Assembly: GCA_019321725.1 (NCBI GenBank)
Contig: CM033108.1
Location: forward strand, 12,232,060 to 12,296,059
Reading direction: 5' to 3'
DNA length: 64,000 nucleotides
Source of the DNA: Paulownia fortunei
Lineage: Eukaryota; Streptophyta; Magnoliopsida; Lamiales; Paulowniaceae
Shown here in pieces: positions 10,729-21,921 of the stretch. Made by a program: the position numbers and the translations under genes. How positions within the stretch are numbered: the stretch's first letter is position 1; each line of letters opens with the position of its first letter. The notes below the pieces were generated by a model. That model was not told the origin of the DNA, made no database searches, and saw only the letters and a program-made list of their open reading frames with translations.

Positions 10729-11165
10729 GCTACAACTTTAAGGTTGCAAATATAAATGCAGGTTATGTCAAGTAATAAATTTCTCGTGAATCTAAGGTAG
10801 ATCCACAGGAAAGTTGTTCGAAGTTTTAGAATTTTTATTTTTTAAAAGATGGACTGAATGTGGTTTAGATTATACAGAAAACTTTATGTTATAACTAAGA
10901 AATCAAAATAATAAAAGTATTAAGGATTAGGGATCCACTATAGAGTTTTGGATAGAGGAACGATTATTTGTTATTATTTTACCTCTTTTAAATATCACTA
11001 TTGAAATCCATATACAACGAAAGTTCAAATGGGAAGAAGTTATCAAATAGCTCATGTATGAAGGTAATCATGATATTATTATTTATAAATTATCACCAAT
11101 ACTTATTTATAGGATCAAGTATTCATGCACACCTTTGTCTACAACAAATCATGGTTTTATGTTAG
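10729..11165 (-). repeat. Athila-like LTR end fragment
   Basis: Starts TGCTACAACTTTAAGGTTGC, the reverse complement of the common Athila LTR end in this window. It continues into the block GGATCAAGTATTCATGCACACC, which is also part of the 852-bp units at 26594-30008, so it belongs to that subfamily. It is truncated at both biological ends. Confidence 0.65.
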
Positions 11166-11552
11166 CAGTGTTAGAGTAGTGCCCGACGTGCCAATTATTT
11201 TGACTATTGTTATACTCTTGCAAATCATTCTTATTTATATTAATATCATTTAAATGGCAATCTTTATCTTAAATTCATCATAAGAATTAGATAAAGTGCT
11301 TAGATCACACATAGCTATGGGGCATGGTTGCACATATGATGGTGATCGTGGAATATGCGTCTAATGTTGTGATCTTAAAATATTCCAACTTAAGGATCAA
11401 TGAGATGGGACATTATTGATCCCGTCGAGACTTGCGCATACGATGCAGGCTCAAAAGAAGAATGCCTCATTCCATAGGTATTGGTGTAGAGACACTAGTG
11501 CATGTATGTGGGTGCTTGGTGGGAACAAGTATACTGAACAACCCCACCTGAT
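11166..11552 (+). other. Copia 3' internal fragment
   Basis: Diverged copy of 7430-7700. It has no LTR after it; it joins reverse transcriptase of an Athila-like element at about 11553. Confidence 0.45.
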
Positions 11553-12400
11553 AATGGAATCATTTATCCTATTTTTGATAGCAAATGGGTAAGTCCTACT
11601 CAAGTTATACCTAAAAAATCTAGAGTTACTCTGGTCAAGAATGAGAATGATGAATTAATTCCAACTAGGACTATTACTGGTTAGCAAATGTGCATTCACT
11701 ATAGGAAACTCAACTCAGTTACTAGAAAATATCATTTTTCAGTACCTTTCATGGATCAAATTTAAGAAAGAGTTACAGGACACGAATTTTATTGCTTTTT
11801 AGATGGATATTTTAGGTATAATCAAATTGCAATTGCATTTGAAGATCAAGAGAAAAGAACTTTTACATGTCATTTTGGTACTTTTGCATATCGAATGATG
11901 CTTTTGGATTATGTAATGCAGAAGCTAAATTCCAACGATGCATGCTTAGTATTTTTAGTGACATGATTGAATGTTTTCTTGAAGTCTTCATGGATAATTT
12001 TTCTATTTTTGGTAATTCATTTGATGATTACTTATCTAATTTAGAAAAAGGTTTTGATCAGGTATGAAGAAAAAAATCTTGTGCTCAATTGGGAGAAATA
12101 TAATTTCATAGTAACAAATGGTATTGTTCATGGACACATTATTTCATGAGAAGGTATTGAGGTTGACAAATCTAAAATTGAGTTAATTATCAATTTGCCA
12201 ACATCAAAGACTGTGAAGGAGGTTAGATCATTTTTAGGACATGTTTGCTTTTATAAAATATTTATCAAAGATTTTAGTATAATATCTAAACCTTTGTGTA
12301 ATCTTCTAATAAAAGACACTATTTTTGAATGGACTGAAAACTATAAAAATGCTTTTGTTAAGTTTAAAAGCATGCTTACATTTGCTCCAATCATGTAGCC
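11553..12400 (+). pseudogene. pol: Athila-like reverse transcriptase, 5'-truncated
   Basis: Reverse transcriptase copies the element RNA into DNA. Reading begins inside the domain with IIYPIFDSKWVSPTQVIPKK, then the YRKLNSVTRK block (about 11700), FYCFLDGY near 11790 and a FGLCNAEAKFQRCM segment (about 11905-11950). The catalytic YxDD box reads FMDNFSIFG (about 11985-12010), so the second aspartate is Asn. The thumb/connection follows with VKEVRSFLGH (12216-12245). Stops and a frameshift near 11880 break it. The N-terminal RT, protease and gag are absent, so the element is truncated at its 5' side. The motif order matches the Athila/Tat lineage. Confidence 0.85.
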
Positions 12401-12800
12401 TTCAGATTGGACTTTACATTTTGAAATAATGTATGATGCTAGTGATTATTCTATTGGAGTTGTCTTGGGACAAAGAAAAGATAAGAAACCATATGTTATT
12501 TACTATGCAAGTAAAACTTTAAATGGTGCTCAAATGAATTATACAACAACTGAAAAAAATTACTTGATGTAGTTTTTGTATTGGACAAATTTTGATCTTA
12601 TCTTGTTGGCACACCAGTTGTTGTTTTCAGTGATCATGCAACTTTGAAATATCTTTTGTCAAAAAATGATGTTAAACCAAGACTGATTAGATAGATTCTC
12701 TTACTCTAGGAATTTAATGTTACTATTCGAGATAAAAAAGGAGTAGAGAATGTAGTGGCTGATTATTTATCGAGAGTTATTTGTGATGACTCATTTCAAA
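12401..12800 (+). pseudogene. pol: RNase H domain of Athila-like pol
   Basis: Continues from the RT with MYDASDYSIGVVLGQRKD (about 12430-12480), where the first Asp of RNase H is kept. The YYASKTLNGAQMNYTTTEK segment follows, then SDHATLKYLLSKND near 12640. RNase H removes the RNA strand after copying. In-frame stops occur at several former Trp or Gln codons. Confidence 0.8.
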
Positions 12801-12886
12801 CCACACCTACTAATGAAACTTTCCCTGATAGACAACTATTTAATGTTTTTATTTTACCTTGATTTGCTAACATTGTTATTTTTCTT

Positions 12887-14101
12887 TTGACAGGAAAGAT
12901 GCCATCGCCTTGGAACTCTCAAGACAAAAAGAAGTTTTTGACTGAAGTTAAAAACTTTTATTGGGATGATCTATACCTATTCAAATATTGTCCAAATCAA
13001 ATCTTTCAAAGATGTGTGTCTGACCATGAGATAGGTAATATTGTCAAATTTTGTCATTCAGAAGCATGTGGTGGTCTTTTTTCTGTAAAGAAAACTATTG
13101 CAAAAATCTTGTAATGTGGATTTTATTGGCCAACTCTTTTCAAAAATACTTACATTTTCTACAAAAGTTATGAAAATTGTCAAAAGTTAGGGTCCATTTC
13201 AAAGAGAAATATGATGCCTCTACACCATATCCTAGTGATTGAAATCTTTGACTGTTGGGGTATTGATTTTATGGGACCATTTCCATTATCATTTGGTTTT
13301 CTTTACATATTGGTTGCCATAGATTATTTTTCAAAGTGGATCAAGACAATTCCATATCGAAATAATGATAACAAAATAGTGATAAATTTTTTGAAAGAAA
13401 ATATTTTAAGTCGATTTGGAATTTCTAGATCTATTATCAGTGATGGGGTAAAATATTTTTGTAACAAAGTTTTCAAAACTTTAATGAGGAAATATGGAAT
13501 CATATATAAAGTTGCAACCCCTTATCACCCTCAGACAAATGGACAAGTTGAACTTGCAAATAGGGAGATAAAATAAATTTTAGAGAAAATAATTAACCCA
13601 AACCATAAAGATTGGTCTTTTAGACTTACTGATATACTTTGGGCATATATAACTGCTTTCAAAACATCATTAGACATGTCTCCTTATAAGATAGTTTATG
13701 AAAAATCTTGACATTTATCTATTGAACTTGAACATAAAGCTTATTGGGTAATCAAAATGTTTAACTTCAATCGTGATAAAGCTTTTAAATTGCGTAAATT
13801 ACAAATCAATAAACTTCAAGAACTAAGAAATGATGCATATGAAAATTCTAAAATTTATAAAGCAAGAATCAAAGATTTTCATGATAATAAAATTTCAAGA
13901 AAAATATTTGAGGTTGGTCAAAAAATTTTGCTTTGTAATTCTCGATTGCATTTGTTTCTTAGAAAATTGAGATCAACGTGGAGTGGTCCTTTTGTTGTAA
14001 AAAAAGTATATCCTTATGGGGCGATTGACATTGATAATCCTAGAAATAGTAACATATTCAAAGTAAATGGACAGAGAGTTAAACCATTTCTAGAAAATTA
14101 A
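12887..14101 (+). pseudogene. pol: Integrase of Athila-like pol
   Basis: Integrase inserts the DNA copy. The N-terminal zinc-binding region is around 12960-13190 (CHSEACGGLFSVKKTIAKIL, then CQKLG). The catalytic core contains GIDFMGPF (first Asp, about 13264), IISDGVKYF (second Asp, about 13440) and NGQVELAN (Glu, about 13549), so the D,D,E triad is present. The C-terminal part (13757-14101) ends [18 protein letters not shown] and [12 protein letters not shown], the usual Athila pol end. Only a few stops break it (near 13113, 13576 and 13709). It is among the best-preserved coding stretches in the window. Confidence 0.88.
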
Positions 14102-14298
14102 TTTTCACAAGAGAAATTTTTTTTCTTTCTAACCCTTGTTATGATTAGTATTATATATACTCATTTCTCTGACTTTATTTATTTTGAATTTTTTTTCTCT
14201 TTTGTATTTTATTTTATTTTTTCCCGGTTAAGTGGCGAATAACGGTACTTCATGGCTATAAAAGTCGGACTTGTCAATTTCCCAAACAACTAAAATCT
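14102..14298 (+). other. Spacer after pol
   Basis: T-rich, no coding signal. It contains GGCTATAAAAG near 14252, which resembles a TATA box just before the post-pol frame. That is weak evidence only. Confidence 0.3.
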
Positions 14299-14783
14299 TT
14301 GTATAAATTTTATTTGCATTTCTCATTTTCTTTTCTTGTTCTTTTCAAAATGGATGATATTTTTCTAACTCTCAAGAAGCGATTTTTTTTTCTTCCTAAA
14401 AATGCAATTTTGAAAATTTATAAAATCAGGATTGAAAAATTGAGGGTGCTTATGCACAAGGGCATCTCGGAGGATATACAATGGATAATTGAAGCAAAGG
14501 TAAGAGCATGTGAGTTTTCACTTGAGTTTCCAAATTTGCTTACTAGATACATGCCTGGTTTTGGTAAAAGTACATATTAAAAAAAACAAAGGGCCAAAAA
14601 AATGAAAGTTTGTCACAATTGCGCTAGATGGACTTGCAACAAAAAGTGTCGTTCTTTAGGAATGTTTTCTAAAAATTGAGAAGATAAATTTAAATGCATT
14701 ATGGATGGACTTAGTAAGGAGTGTTTAGATCACATTATATTGATTCTTGAGATGCATTCATGTGGATTGACGTGCAATTCTTG
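14299..14783 (+). pseudogene. Cys-rich post-pol ORF of Athila-like element, function unknown
   Basis: One frame runs from ATG 14299 (or ATG 14350, MDDIFLTLKK) through stops at 14578 and about 14680 to 14783. The first part is basic and hydrophobic. The second part is Cys-rich: KVCHNCARWTCNKKC, then single Cys residues, then HSCGLTCNS. The CxxC and CxxxC spacing suggests zinc binding, but I recognise no named domain. Position between pol and the 3' LTR is where Athila elements carry an env-like or other accessory frame; no clear signal peptide and transmembrane pair is seen, so I do not call it env. The stops indicate decay. Confidence 0.5.
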
Positions 14784-14859
14784 ATTTATGGGATCATTTT
14801 TGAAATAAATAATCTTGGGAATCTGACATTAAAAGACCCTATTTGCCAATTTATAAGAA

Positions 14860-15374
14860 AATTGGATGGGAAGCATATCCTCAACCCATAGAGGGCGTTT
14901 AAGCCGTTACTGGATGTAAAAACAGAGGAAGATGTGAGCCACAATCACAACTACATGTACATTCACGTGTATAACCATTGGACATGAGCTAAAAGTATCA
15001 CATATTTAGGACAAAATGCCTAACATGTTAAACAATGCGGATGCATTCATCATTCTACTTGGCAGTTTGGTACATTGGAGGAATTATTCTAAGTTATCTC
15101 TTGGGCACAAGTCAACATTCTCCAAAAACCTATAGGTATTTTTAATGTTAATGGTTTTTATGATGGTTTGCTATCTTTTGTAGATCATGCTGTGAAAAAA
15201 GGTTTTATTTCACCGTCTGTGAGAAGAATCCACATTTTTGCTCAAACACCTGACCAGCTGATTGATCAACTTCTAGCATATGTGCTAGAACCTAATCTAA
15301 CCTTGGCCAATGTGGATTGGTCCAACAGGAACAATGGTCGAAAACACAAATTGAATTTGACTCTTAGTCTGTGA
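14860..15374 (+). pseudogene. LOG-family fragment (cytokinin riboside monophosphate phosphoribohydrolase-like)
   Basis: LOG enzymes release active cytokinin bases from riboside monophosphates; their signature is a PGGxGTxxE loop. Here three blocks in two frames match the family: AFKPLL near 14900; GHELKVSHI, then NMLNNADAFIILLGS (about 14983-15069); and, after a one-base frameshift, FGTLEELF, VISWAQ, KPIGIFNVNGFYDGLLSF, VDHAVKKGFISPSVRRIH and TPDQLIDQLLAYV, ending at the stop at 15374. The PGG is degraded to LGS, and stops lie at about 15012 and 15094. No intron is visible across the last 100 codons. It lies inside the Athila-like element between the post-pol frame and the 3' LTR, so it looks like a captured host gene fragment. 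Family call good; subfamily uncertain; certainly not functional. Confidence 0.75.
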
Positions 15375-17050
15375 TACTTATTGTTAATGGTTTTATCTAA
15401 TAGTATGTGGGTTTTTTGTTGTTTCAGCTTTATTAGCCACACTTCAGGTGATATCTTTCAAACTCTACTTTCCTATCTATTTTTTATATTGTGGATAATA
15501 TCTCGATTAGGTCGGGGAGAGGGATAGTTGATATCATGACTTGTGTGTTCAATGTGTGTTTTCTAATATTTTATTTATAAAAAAAAATCAAGCGTGTTTT
15601 TTTTATGAGTCCGTTGAAAACATGAAAAATGGTGGCTGAGTAAAGGGTAATTGTAACACTCTTGAGACGCATCCCTATTTTTTGCATAACATGGCAAGTT
15701 TGTGAAATTTATAACAAAAGTTTGTGAATTACCAATTATTTTTACTTTTTTTTGAGTGGTAGAGGTTCTTCCAACTTCAATGATTAAAATTAAGTATGAA
15801 TAATATGGTTTGATTGATGATGGGTGTTGTTTTGGACTTTGATATTGTTATTTGTTTAATATATTTTTGCGATAATTATACTCAAATTTTGTTTTGCATA
15901 AATAGTTATGTTATTCAGTGTTATGACAATCATGTCAAAATAGATTGTTCTTGTGCCCTTGCTCTAATCATCACTTGTATCTTCAACATGTAGGGTTTGA
16001 GTATTATAACTTTTACTTTTGGTCTGTCAAGGCGAACGACTAATAGTGCACCACTAGAAAAATGATTAAAGCATTAGCCTTTCTAGCACCATTTCCAAAT
16101 CAGCTTGTTCCCTATATGATGTTTCAAAAGAACATCCCCCCAGTAAATCACTTTGAGTCTTTCAATAAATAAATAATTTTTTTGTAACCATATCTTTTTA
16201 CCTAACCTAAATACGCTATTATGAAAATCTTGTTCCAAAAATGATTGGAGTTTAAGAGACATTCAATTGACAGCTTGAACTTACAAAAGAAATTCAGGTT
16301 GGAATAGAATATAAGTGTGGGGAAGTTTCTCTTAAAAAAAATGCAAAGTGCTACAAGTTGTAACTGAAAATGAGATGTTGCAAGATGAATAAGAAGAGTC
16401 CAATTCAATAACAATAGACTCTAGTGTTGAAATTTCTGGAGTTTGAGAATTCTTCATCGATAAACTCTATGTCTTTAATTACATGAAGTTTTTAGAACCT
16501 TTGTTGCATCTTATCCTTTTATTTCTTAGCTACATCACTATCCTTTGGCCCTATTACAACCTTTGTTGAAAACCTTGTGATTTTGTGTGGTGCTTTCAGT
16601 GTAATGGGGATTTACACCAAAAGAAGAGTTTATGATGTTTAACTTTTCTGTTATAAATTGGTTGATGGTTTTTTTAAGGTTTTATGAGAATTTACTTATT
16701 TGAAGTATGCATAGTTTCGTCACTATTAATATTAACTATCCACACACACACTTGAGTATGCTTATTGTACAAATGTATTGACTTTTGAATGACTAAGAGT
16801 TAAACTCAACACTTGTTTGATTTTATTTTCATATTACTTTGTTGCTTCATGAGAATAAAAGTTGAAAAATAGTTATTATAGGTGTTTGTGGGTACCACTG
16901 CTAGAAACCTTCATGAGACTATAACTCGTCCTTTATGGGCCACCTAGGGGTTTAAAGGCTTGTTGCATATGCTAAATGCAATCATGATTTCCTTCGAAAG
17001 TGGATTAGTTTATGTTTGTTTTAGGATTGCTCGAGGATAAACAAGGGTTA
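15375..17050 (+). other. 3' non-coding region of Athila-like element
   Basis: Long AT-rich stretch before the polypurine tract. The last part (GGATTGCTCGAGGATAAACA near 17022) is the conserved text that precedes the polypurine tract in Athila/Tat elements. No further coding region was recognised; the minus-strand frame at 16202-16414 is not credible. Confidence 0.6.
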
Positions 17051-17064
17051 AGTGTGGGGGAATT
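17051..17064 (+). other. Polypurine tract of Athila-like element
   Basis: AGTGTGGGGGAATT directly before the LTR start TGATAAGTGCATA. This is the classic Athila arrangement and primes plus-strand DNA. Confidence 0.85.
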
Positions 17065-18069
17065 TGATAAGTGCATATTTTAATATATTTTTGTATCAAA
17101 TCTTTTATACTTTTCTTGCTTTATTCTTGTTAATATTCTTCTTTTATTAATGTTTTGTGTAGGGAATAAATGGAAGCATGTTTCTAGACTTGTGTAGTGT
17201 TTGTAATTTAAGAATAACTTCATAATCAAAAGCCCTATAGACCTGAAGCTTATTTCATTTGAAAGCCAAGAGATAGAGGTACAACTTTTCTATTGGAAGC
17301 TCAGCCCAATTCAGTTTTGATTATACTAGAAAATTCATCCAAGTAGTTGCACAAAATAGATCACCAAAATTTGGATCAGAGTTCAGCCCAATATTGACTT
17401 ATTTTACCAATTGGGTTATATCTCTTGAGCCCAAATTTATTTTGGGTTGAACTTCGGATATGTTATATACAAGAGTAAATACACAAGTTTGCTGAAGACA
17501 AGATGGTGTTAATATGTGTCAAAATGGTAAAAATATAGGCTGCAAGTTGCTGCTGTTGTTAAAGGATGGCTCTTGGATATGGTTCGGTAATTTCATCATA
17601 CCTCCTTCATTCGACCGCAACATTTGACAAAAGATATATGAAAATATATTAGCGCCAAAAGATCTACAAGTTTGATTCTTTATGCATCTTAAGAGATAAT
17701 TTGCAATAGTAAGAGAATATCATAATTACCTTATTGCATGAGTTATTTGATAATATATTCCCATTGGAACATTCATTATGTATGGATTCTAATTGTGGTA
17801 ATTAATAGAGGTAAAAAGAATAAATAATTATTTCTCTATCCAAAACTCAAGAGTGGATTCCTAATCCTTAGTACTTTTATTATTTTAATTTTTCTTTAGT
17901 TTCAACATACATTAATTGTTCATATATTTGGATTCACATAAACTCCATCTTTTTAGAAATATAAACTTGAATTCTTCAAACAACTTCCCTGTGGATCGAC
18001 CTCGGACTCACGAGAAATTTATTATTTAATACAACCTGCACTTGTGTTTGCAACCTTAAAGTTGTAGCA
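17065..18069 (+). repeat. 3' LTR of Athila-like element
   Basis: Starts TGATAAGTGCATATTTTAAT and ends CTTAAAGTTGTAGCA, 1005 bp. Same family as the LTRs at 3611-7341 and 29385-31027 but shorter. The 5' LTR of this element is not in place, so no LTR pair or target duplication can be scored. Confidence 0.85.
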
Positions 18070-19733
18070 ACAGCCTTCTCTAAAGTTTCTCCCAAATTTC
18101 TACCCTCTCTTACTCACAAAAATTAAATTCAATCCATAGGAATTTATAGAAAACAAACTAGAACAAGTTTTCACCCTTTTAAGCTTGAAAATCATTGATT
18201 TTGGAGTTTAATTCCAATCTAATCAGGGCATATTCTTTTTAAATATTTCTTATGATGAATTTATGATATGTTGGATAGTTACATGTTTTAGTATCTTTTT
18301 GTATGATTGAAAACTTAATTGGGTTAAACTTGAAACCAAAACCAAGCTAGTTAAGCTAGTTTCTAACAAAATTGATAGTCTTATGAAATATGCTTAATTT
18401 ACTTATTTATATTAATCTTGTAATGCTTATATTGTGTTTGAAAGTTCCTATGAATGATTGAAAACAATAGCAATTAGTTTTCTTAATTGAAGGTTATAAT
18501 TAATTTAAGTTAGAATCGAATTTACGTCATGTTAATTTGAATTGTGTGCATGTTTTAGGAGTTGTCCTAATAATTATGTTTGAATTATTAGTTATTTATT
18601 GACTTCTCTAATGTTTAATATCTTGAATTATTAGTAAAATATGGAGCATGCATTGTTTTTAAAGTTATGTAATTGATATGGAATTGTTTGCAAAAGATTG
18701 AAAAGTGTTTATGATTTTAACTAGAATAGATTAAATGATATATAAAAAAAGATATTAAATGGTACATGATTTGATTATGTTAGGCCTTTAACTTATCCTA
18801 TCTTCCAAAGAGATTGACCTTTTCACTTAGCACAAAGTGGACTTGAGGTAAGTTGAAACTTTCATTTGCTGTATCACAATAATCATATGATATTGTTCAT
18901 ATTTTAATGTGATTGTCATTATTTGTCAATGATGTAATATTTGATGCATTTATGGTTTATGAAGCATGATACTATTAAGAATATAATGAGATTTTTAAAA
19001 ATAAAGTACGGTACTTGATTGATGGTCGGGTAGACAAGGGACACAAGAGGTACCGGCAGACCCAATGAATGGTGGCAAATGCTTAAGGTTGAAAAATTAG
19101 TATAGGAAAGCCATAATGAATGAGACTGAATACGGCTAATACCTGAGGTTGAAAGACCAAGTATGGAAACCCCGTATTATTTCTCTTATAGGCCAATTAT
19201 TATGAACAGACTCCAAAAATCATGGTCTATCGCTATTAGTTAGGTATCGCACTTCAATGACCCTAAAGAATGATTTATGAATGAAAGTTATTAAATATAA
19301 TAATGTATTTAATGATTTATGAGACATGCATATATGCTATTCGTTATTGCATTAGTTTCACCTTACTGAACTTTTAGCTCATTAGATTTATGTGATGTAG
19401 GTGGAAGTGTACAAGTTTAGAAGTTGACTAAGTCTCTAGAGCGGCCGGACAGAGATTTCTTCATATGGCATGCTTCAAGCTGTTTTGTTTTTTTATTTTT
19501 TAAATAAAACGCTATGTTATGGTTTTGTAAATAGATGTATTCAGTTTTGAATTATGTATATGGTGTGTTTAAAACAAAAAAAAATAAAATAAAATGAATT
19601 CAAGTTCTTTCTCTTATAGCCAAAAAGGGGATTTTTATTAAAACTATAACTCTAGTATTGATAAAAAGTTAACATTTCTTGACTTAACTACATTAACTTA
19701 TTTAGATTCTATAGTTAGGTTAAGGGGTGTTAA
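18070..19733 (+). repeat. Tekay-type Gypsy LTR fragment (3' part)
   Basis: Matches the 3' 1.6 kb of the LTR at 42174-44454 (opposite orientation) and 47035-47906 (same orientation). It ends TTAAGGGGTGTTAAA, against GGGGTGCGACA in the complete copy. The left part is missing because the Athila LTR ends at 18069. Confidence 0.75.
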
Positions 19734-20360
19734 ATGAGGGGTTGAATTTTGCATGTTTTGGAACTAGAATTTTTGACCCCCTCCCTCTATACTCTATCTT
19801 GTCTTTTTTTTTCTCCTACATAAGAAAAGTTTTTTCCATCAAAAGTTCCATAACCTTTTGTATCAATTTTGTTCTTTAAATACAAGTTGTTTTAAGAATA
19901 AAATTGCACTCCTAATATACGAAACCCAACAAAATAATCCCATTATTTGTATTAGTTAAATTAATTTTAATTTAACACTTTAAACTAATTTAAGGTCCAT
20001 TAAATAATTAATCTAATCTAATTAATTAATTACACCCAAAGAACCCCCCAGACATTATTAGGTTCAATTAATTAATATTATTATCTAATTTATCAAATTA
20101 ATTTTAATTTTTAAATTAATTCTAGCTCCAAGTTAATTAATATCCATTAATTAATTTGATCTAATTCTTGGATAATATTCTTGATAGAAGTGATACATCT
20201 CATTTTGTGTATGACCTGTTAGGTTCACAACTAAACTAGCAGTGGGCATGCAACTATTACAACTTAGTGAGTTTATAAAATATATTTTGATTTTTTATCC
20301 TTCTTGTAATCAACTTCTTAACTCCAAGAACCTCATAAGTCAATGGAATCACCTAGCAGT
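19734..20360 (-). repeat. Copia LTR, left part (interrupted)
   Basis: Minus-strand Copia LTR sequence with TTAATTAATTA-type blocks and ACCTCATAAGTCAATGGAATC. It continues without loss at 26039 once the inserted element and its target copy are taken out. Confidence 0.65.
20356..20360. repeat. Target-site duplication, left (GCAGT)
   Basis: GCAGT, identical to 26034-26038. Five bases is the usual duplication length for Gypsy and Copia integrases. Confidence 0.85.
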
Positions 20361-21921
20361 TGTTCATGAAATATTTTACAAACCGTAAGTGCACGGTGTT
20401 AAGTTTTAATACAACGGTGAGTATCGTATTGTATCTACAAGGATTGTAATCAAAAATTGCAGCAAGTATTGTAGTTCAAATAGTCCTAATTTTATCTAGA
20501 AAATCAAGTGATGATTGATATATAAATTAGAATAAGATAAAAATTGCAAAAATAAAACTAGAGTTCTTAAAGTAATACAACAAATACTTTAGAAATTTTA
20601 TAGGAATAACTCACCTAATTATCACCTATGTTCTTCCTTCCAAAACATACTAATTCAAGTCAACAATACATGTAAGTCAAGAATTCCTGAGCTCATCAAT
20701 TTCCTCTCTTGAGTGCTGAATTGATTATGAGTTCAAATATGAATTTTAATATCTCTATATAAACTAAAGAATAAAACTCTACAAAGGTTCCATTAATTCT
20801 TCTTCAAAACTTTAAAGGTTTCATAAGCTTTTCAACTGTATGATTCCTAGGTTATGTTATCTTTATGATCATGTATAATATTCCCTCTCTCGAGTATCAA
20901 ATCTCGTACATCAAACACTCTCAATTAATGGCCAAATAATCAAAATGCAATACTAAACAAGATAACACAAACAAGATGAATAATTTGAACTAATAATATT
21001 TGGAATTCAAAACATAAGATCAAATAATGTTACATCATCCTCTAGAAAGAAATGTTTAGTTCATCATGTATGAATATAACTTCAACAAATATATAAGAAA
21101 GATCATGGAAATTTTTCACCAATTTGTGAAGTGGAAGAAATGGTTGAAGCTCTCCTTGTTTTCAAGAATGGCTTTCTCCCAAGAATAACTCCTCCTTCTG
21201 TCCAGCAGCACTTCTTCTGTCTAAGAACAACTCCTCACATCCAGAATACCTTGAAAGCTCTTTGGGGTCTTAAAATCATATGGGAGAAGCCTTAAAGGGG
21301 GCTAAAAACCCATTTTTCCCCTTTTATCTGCATGGCAATGTGTAGACGTTGACATGATAGCTAGGCAGAGCTAGGTGCTGTCTTCAGCGTCTTGAGCCTC
21401 TTTAGATCCATTTTAGACCACTTTCTACTCCAAACTAGCTTTTGTTGTCTTCATACGGATTGTAGCTCAATATCTTGGATTTCCTCAAGAACTTAAATCA
21501 ACTAATTATGACATATTTGGAGATAGTTATGATTGAAATACCAAGATGTGTCATAGTATAAAATTTCAGCCCTATGCTGACTCTTGAACTCGATGTTTCT
21601 TATTTAGATCGACAGAATTAGATTTTTTAGTAAGCATAGAACTTATATATATATATATATCCTGTATTTCAATTAGTTTAAGAATTAAGCCAAAATCATA
21701 TTTGAGCAAAAATTTATGATTGAAATATGAAAACTGTCATCAATTGCACCACAATTCTAATTTTTCAACATTTCAACCAAGTTTTTGGTTTCTTTCCATT
21801 TTCTTCCTTTTTTGTCATTACCTACAAGATTTCAAACTAAATGCATAAAAACTAACAAAAAAACTTGAAAACAAATTTAAATAGAAAGGCCTATAAATTA
21901 TTGGTATAAAACAACTTATCA
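20361..21921 (-). repeat. 3' LTR of non-autonomous element
   Basis: 1561 bp, starting TGATAAGTTG on the minus strand at 21921 and ending AACA at 20361. It matches 24476-26033 along its whole length with scattered substitutions and small indels. It contains an (AT)n run at about 21640-21660. Confidence 0.85.

Noticed and set aside
14299..14580. Env-like gene
   Set aside because: Position fits, but no signal peptide, cleavage site or membrane anchor can be read; left as unknown.
14860..15374. Intact LOG gene
   Set aside because: Stops, a frameshift and loss of the PGG loop; it lies within an element and has no complete N-terminus.
21635..21665. AT dinucleotide run as an origin or regulatory site
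   Set aside because: Short microsatellite inside an LTR; a similar TA run occurs at 61447-61477. Nothing else supports a function.
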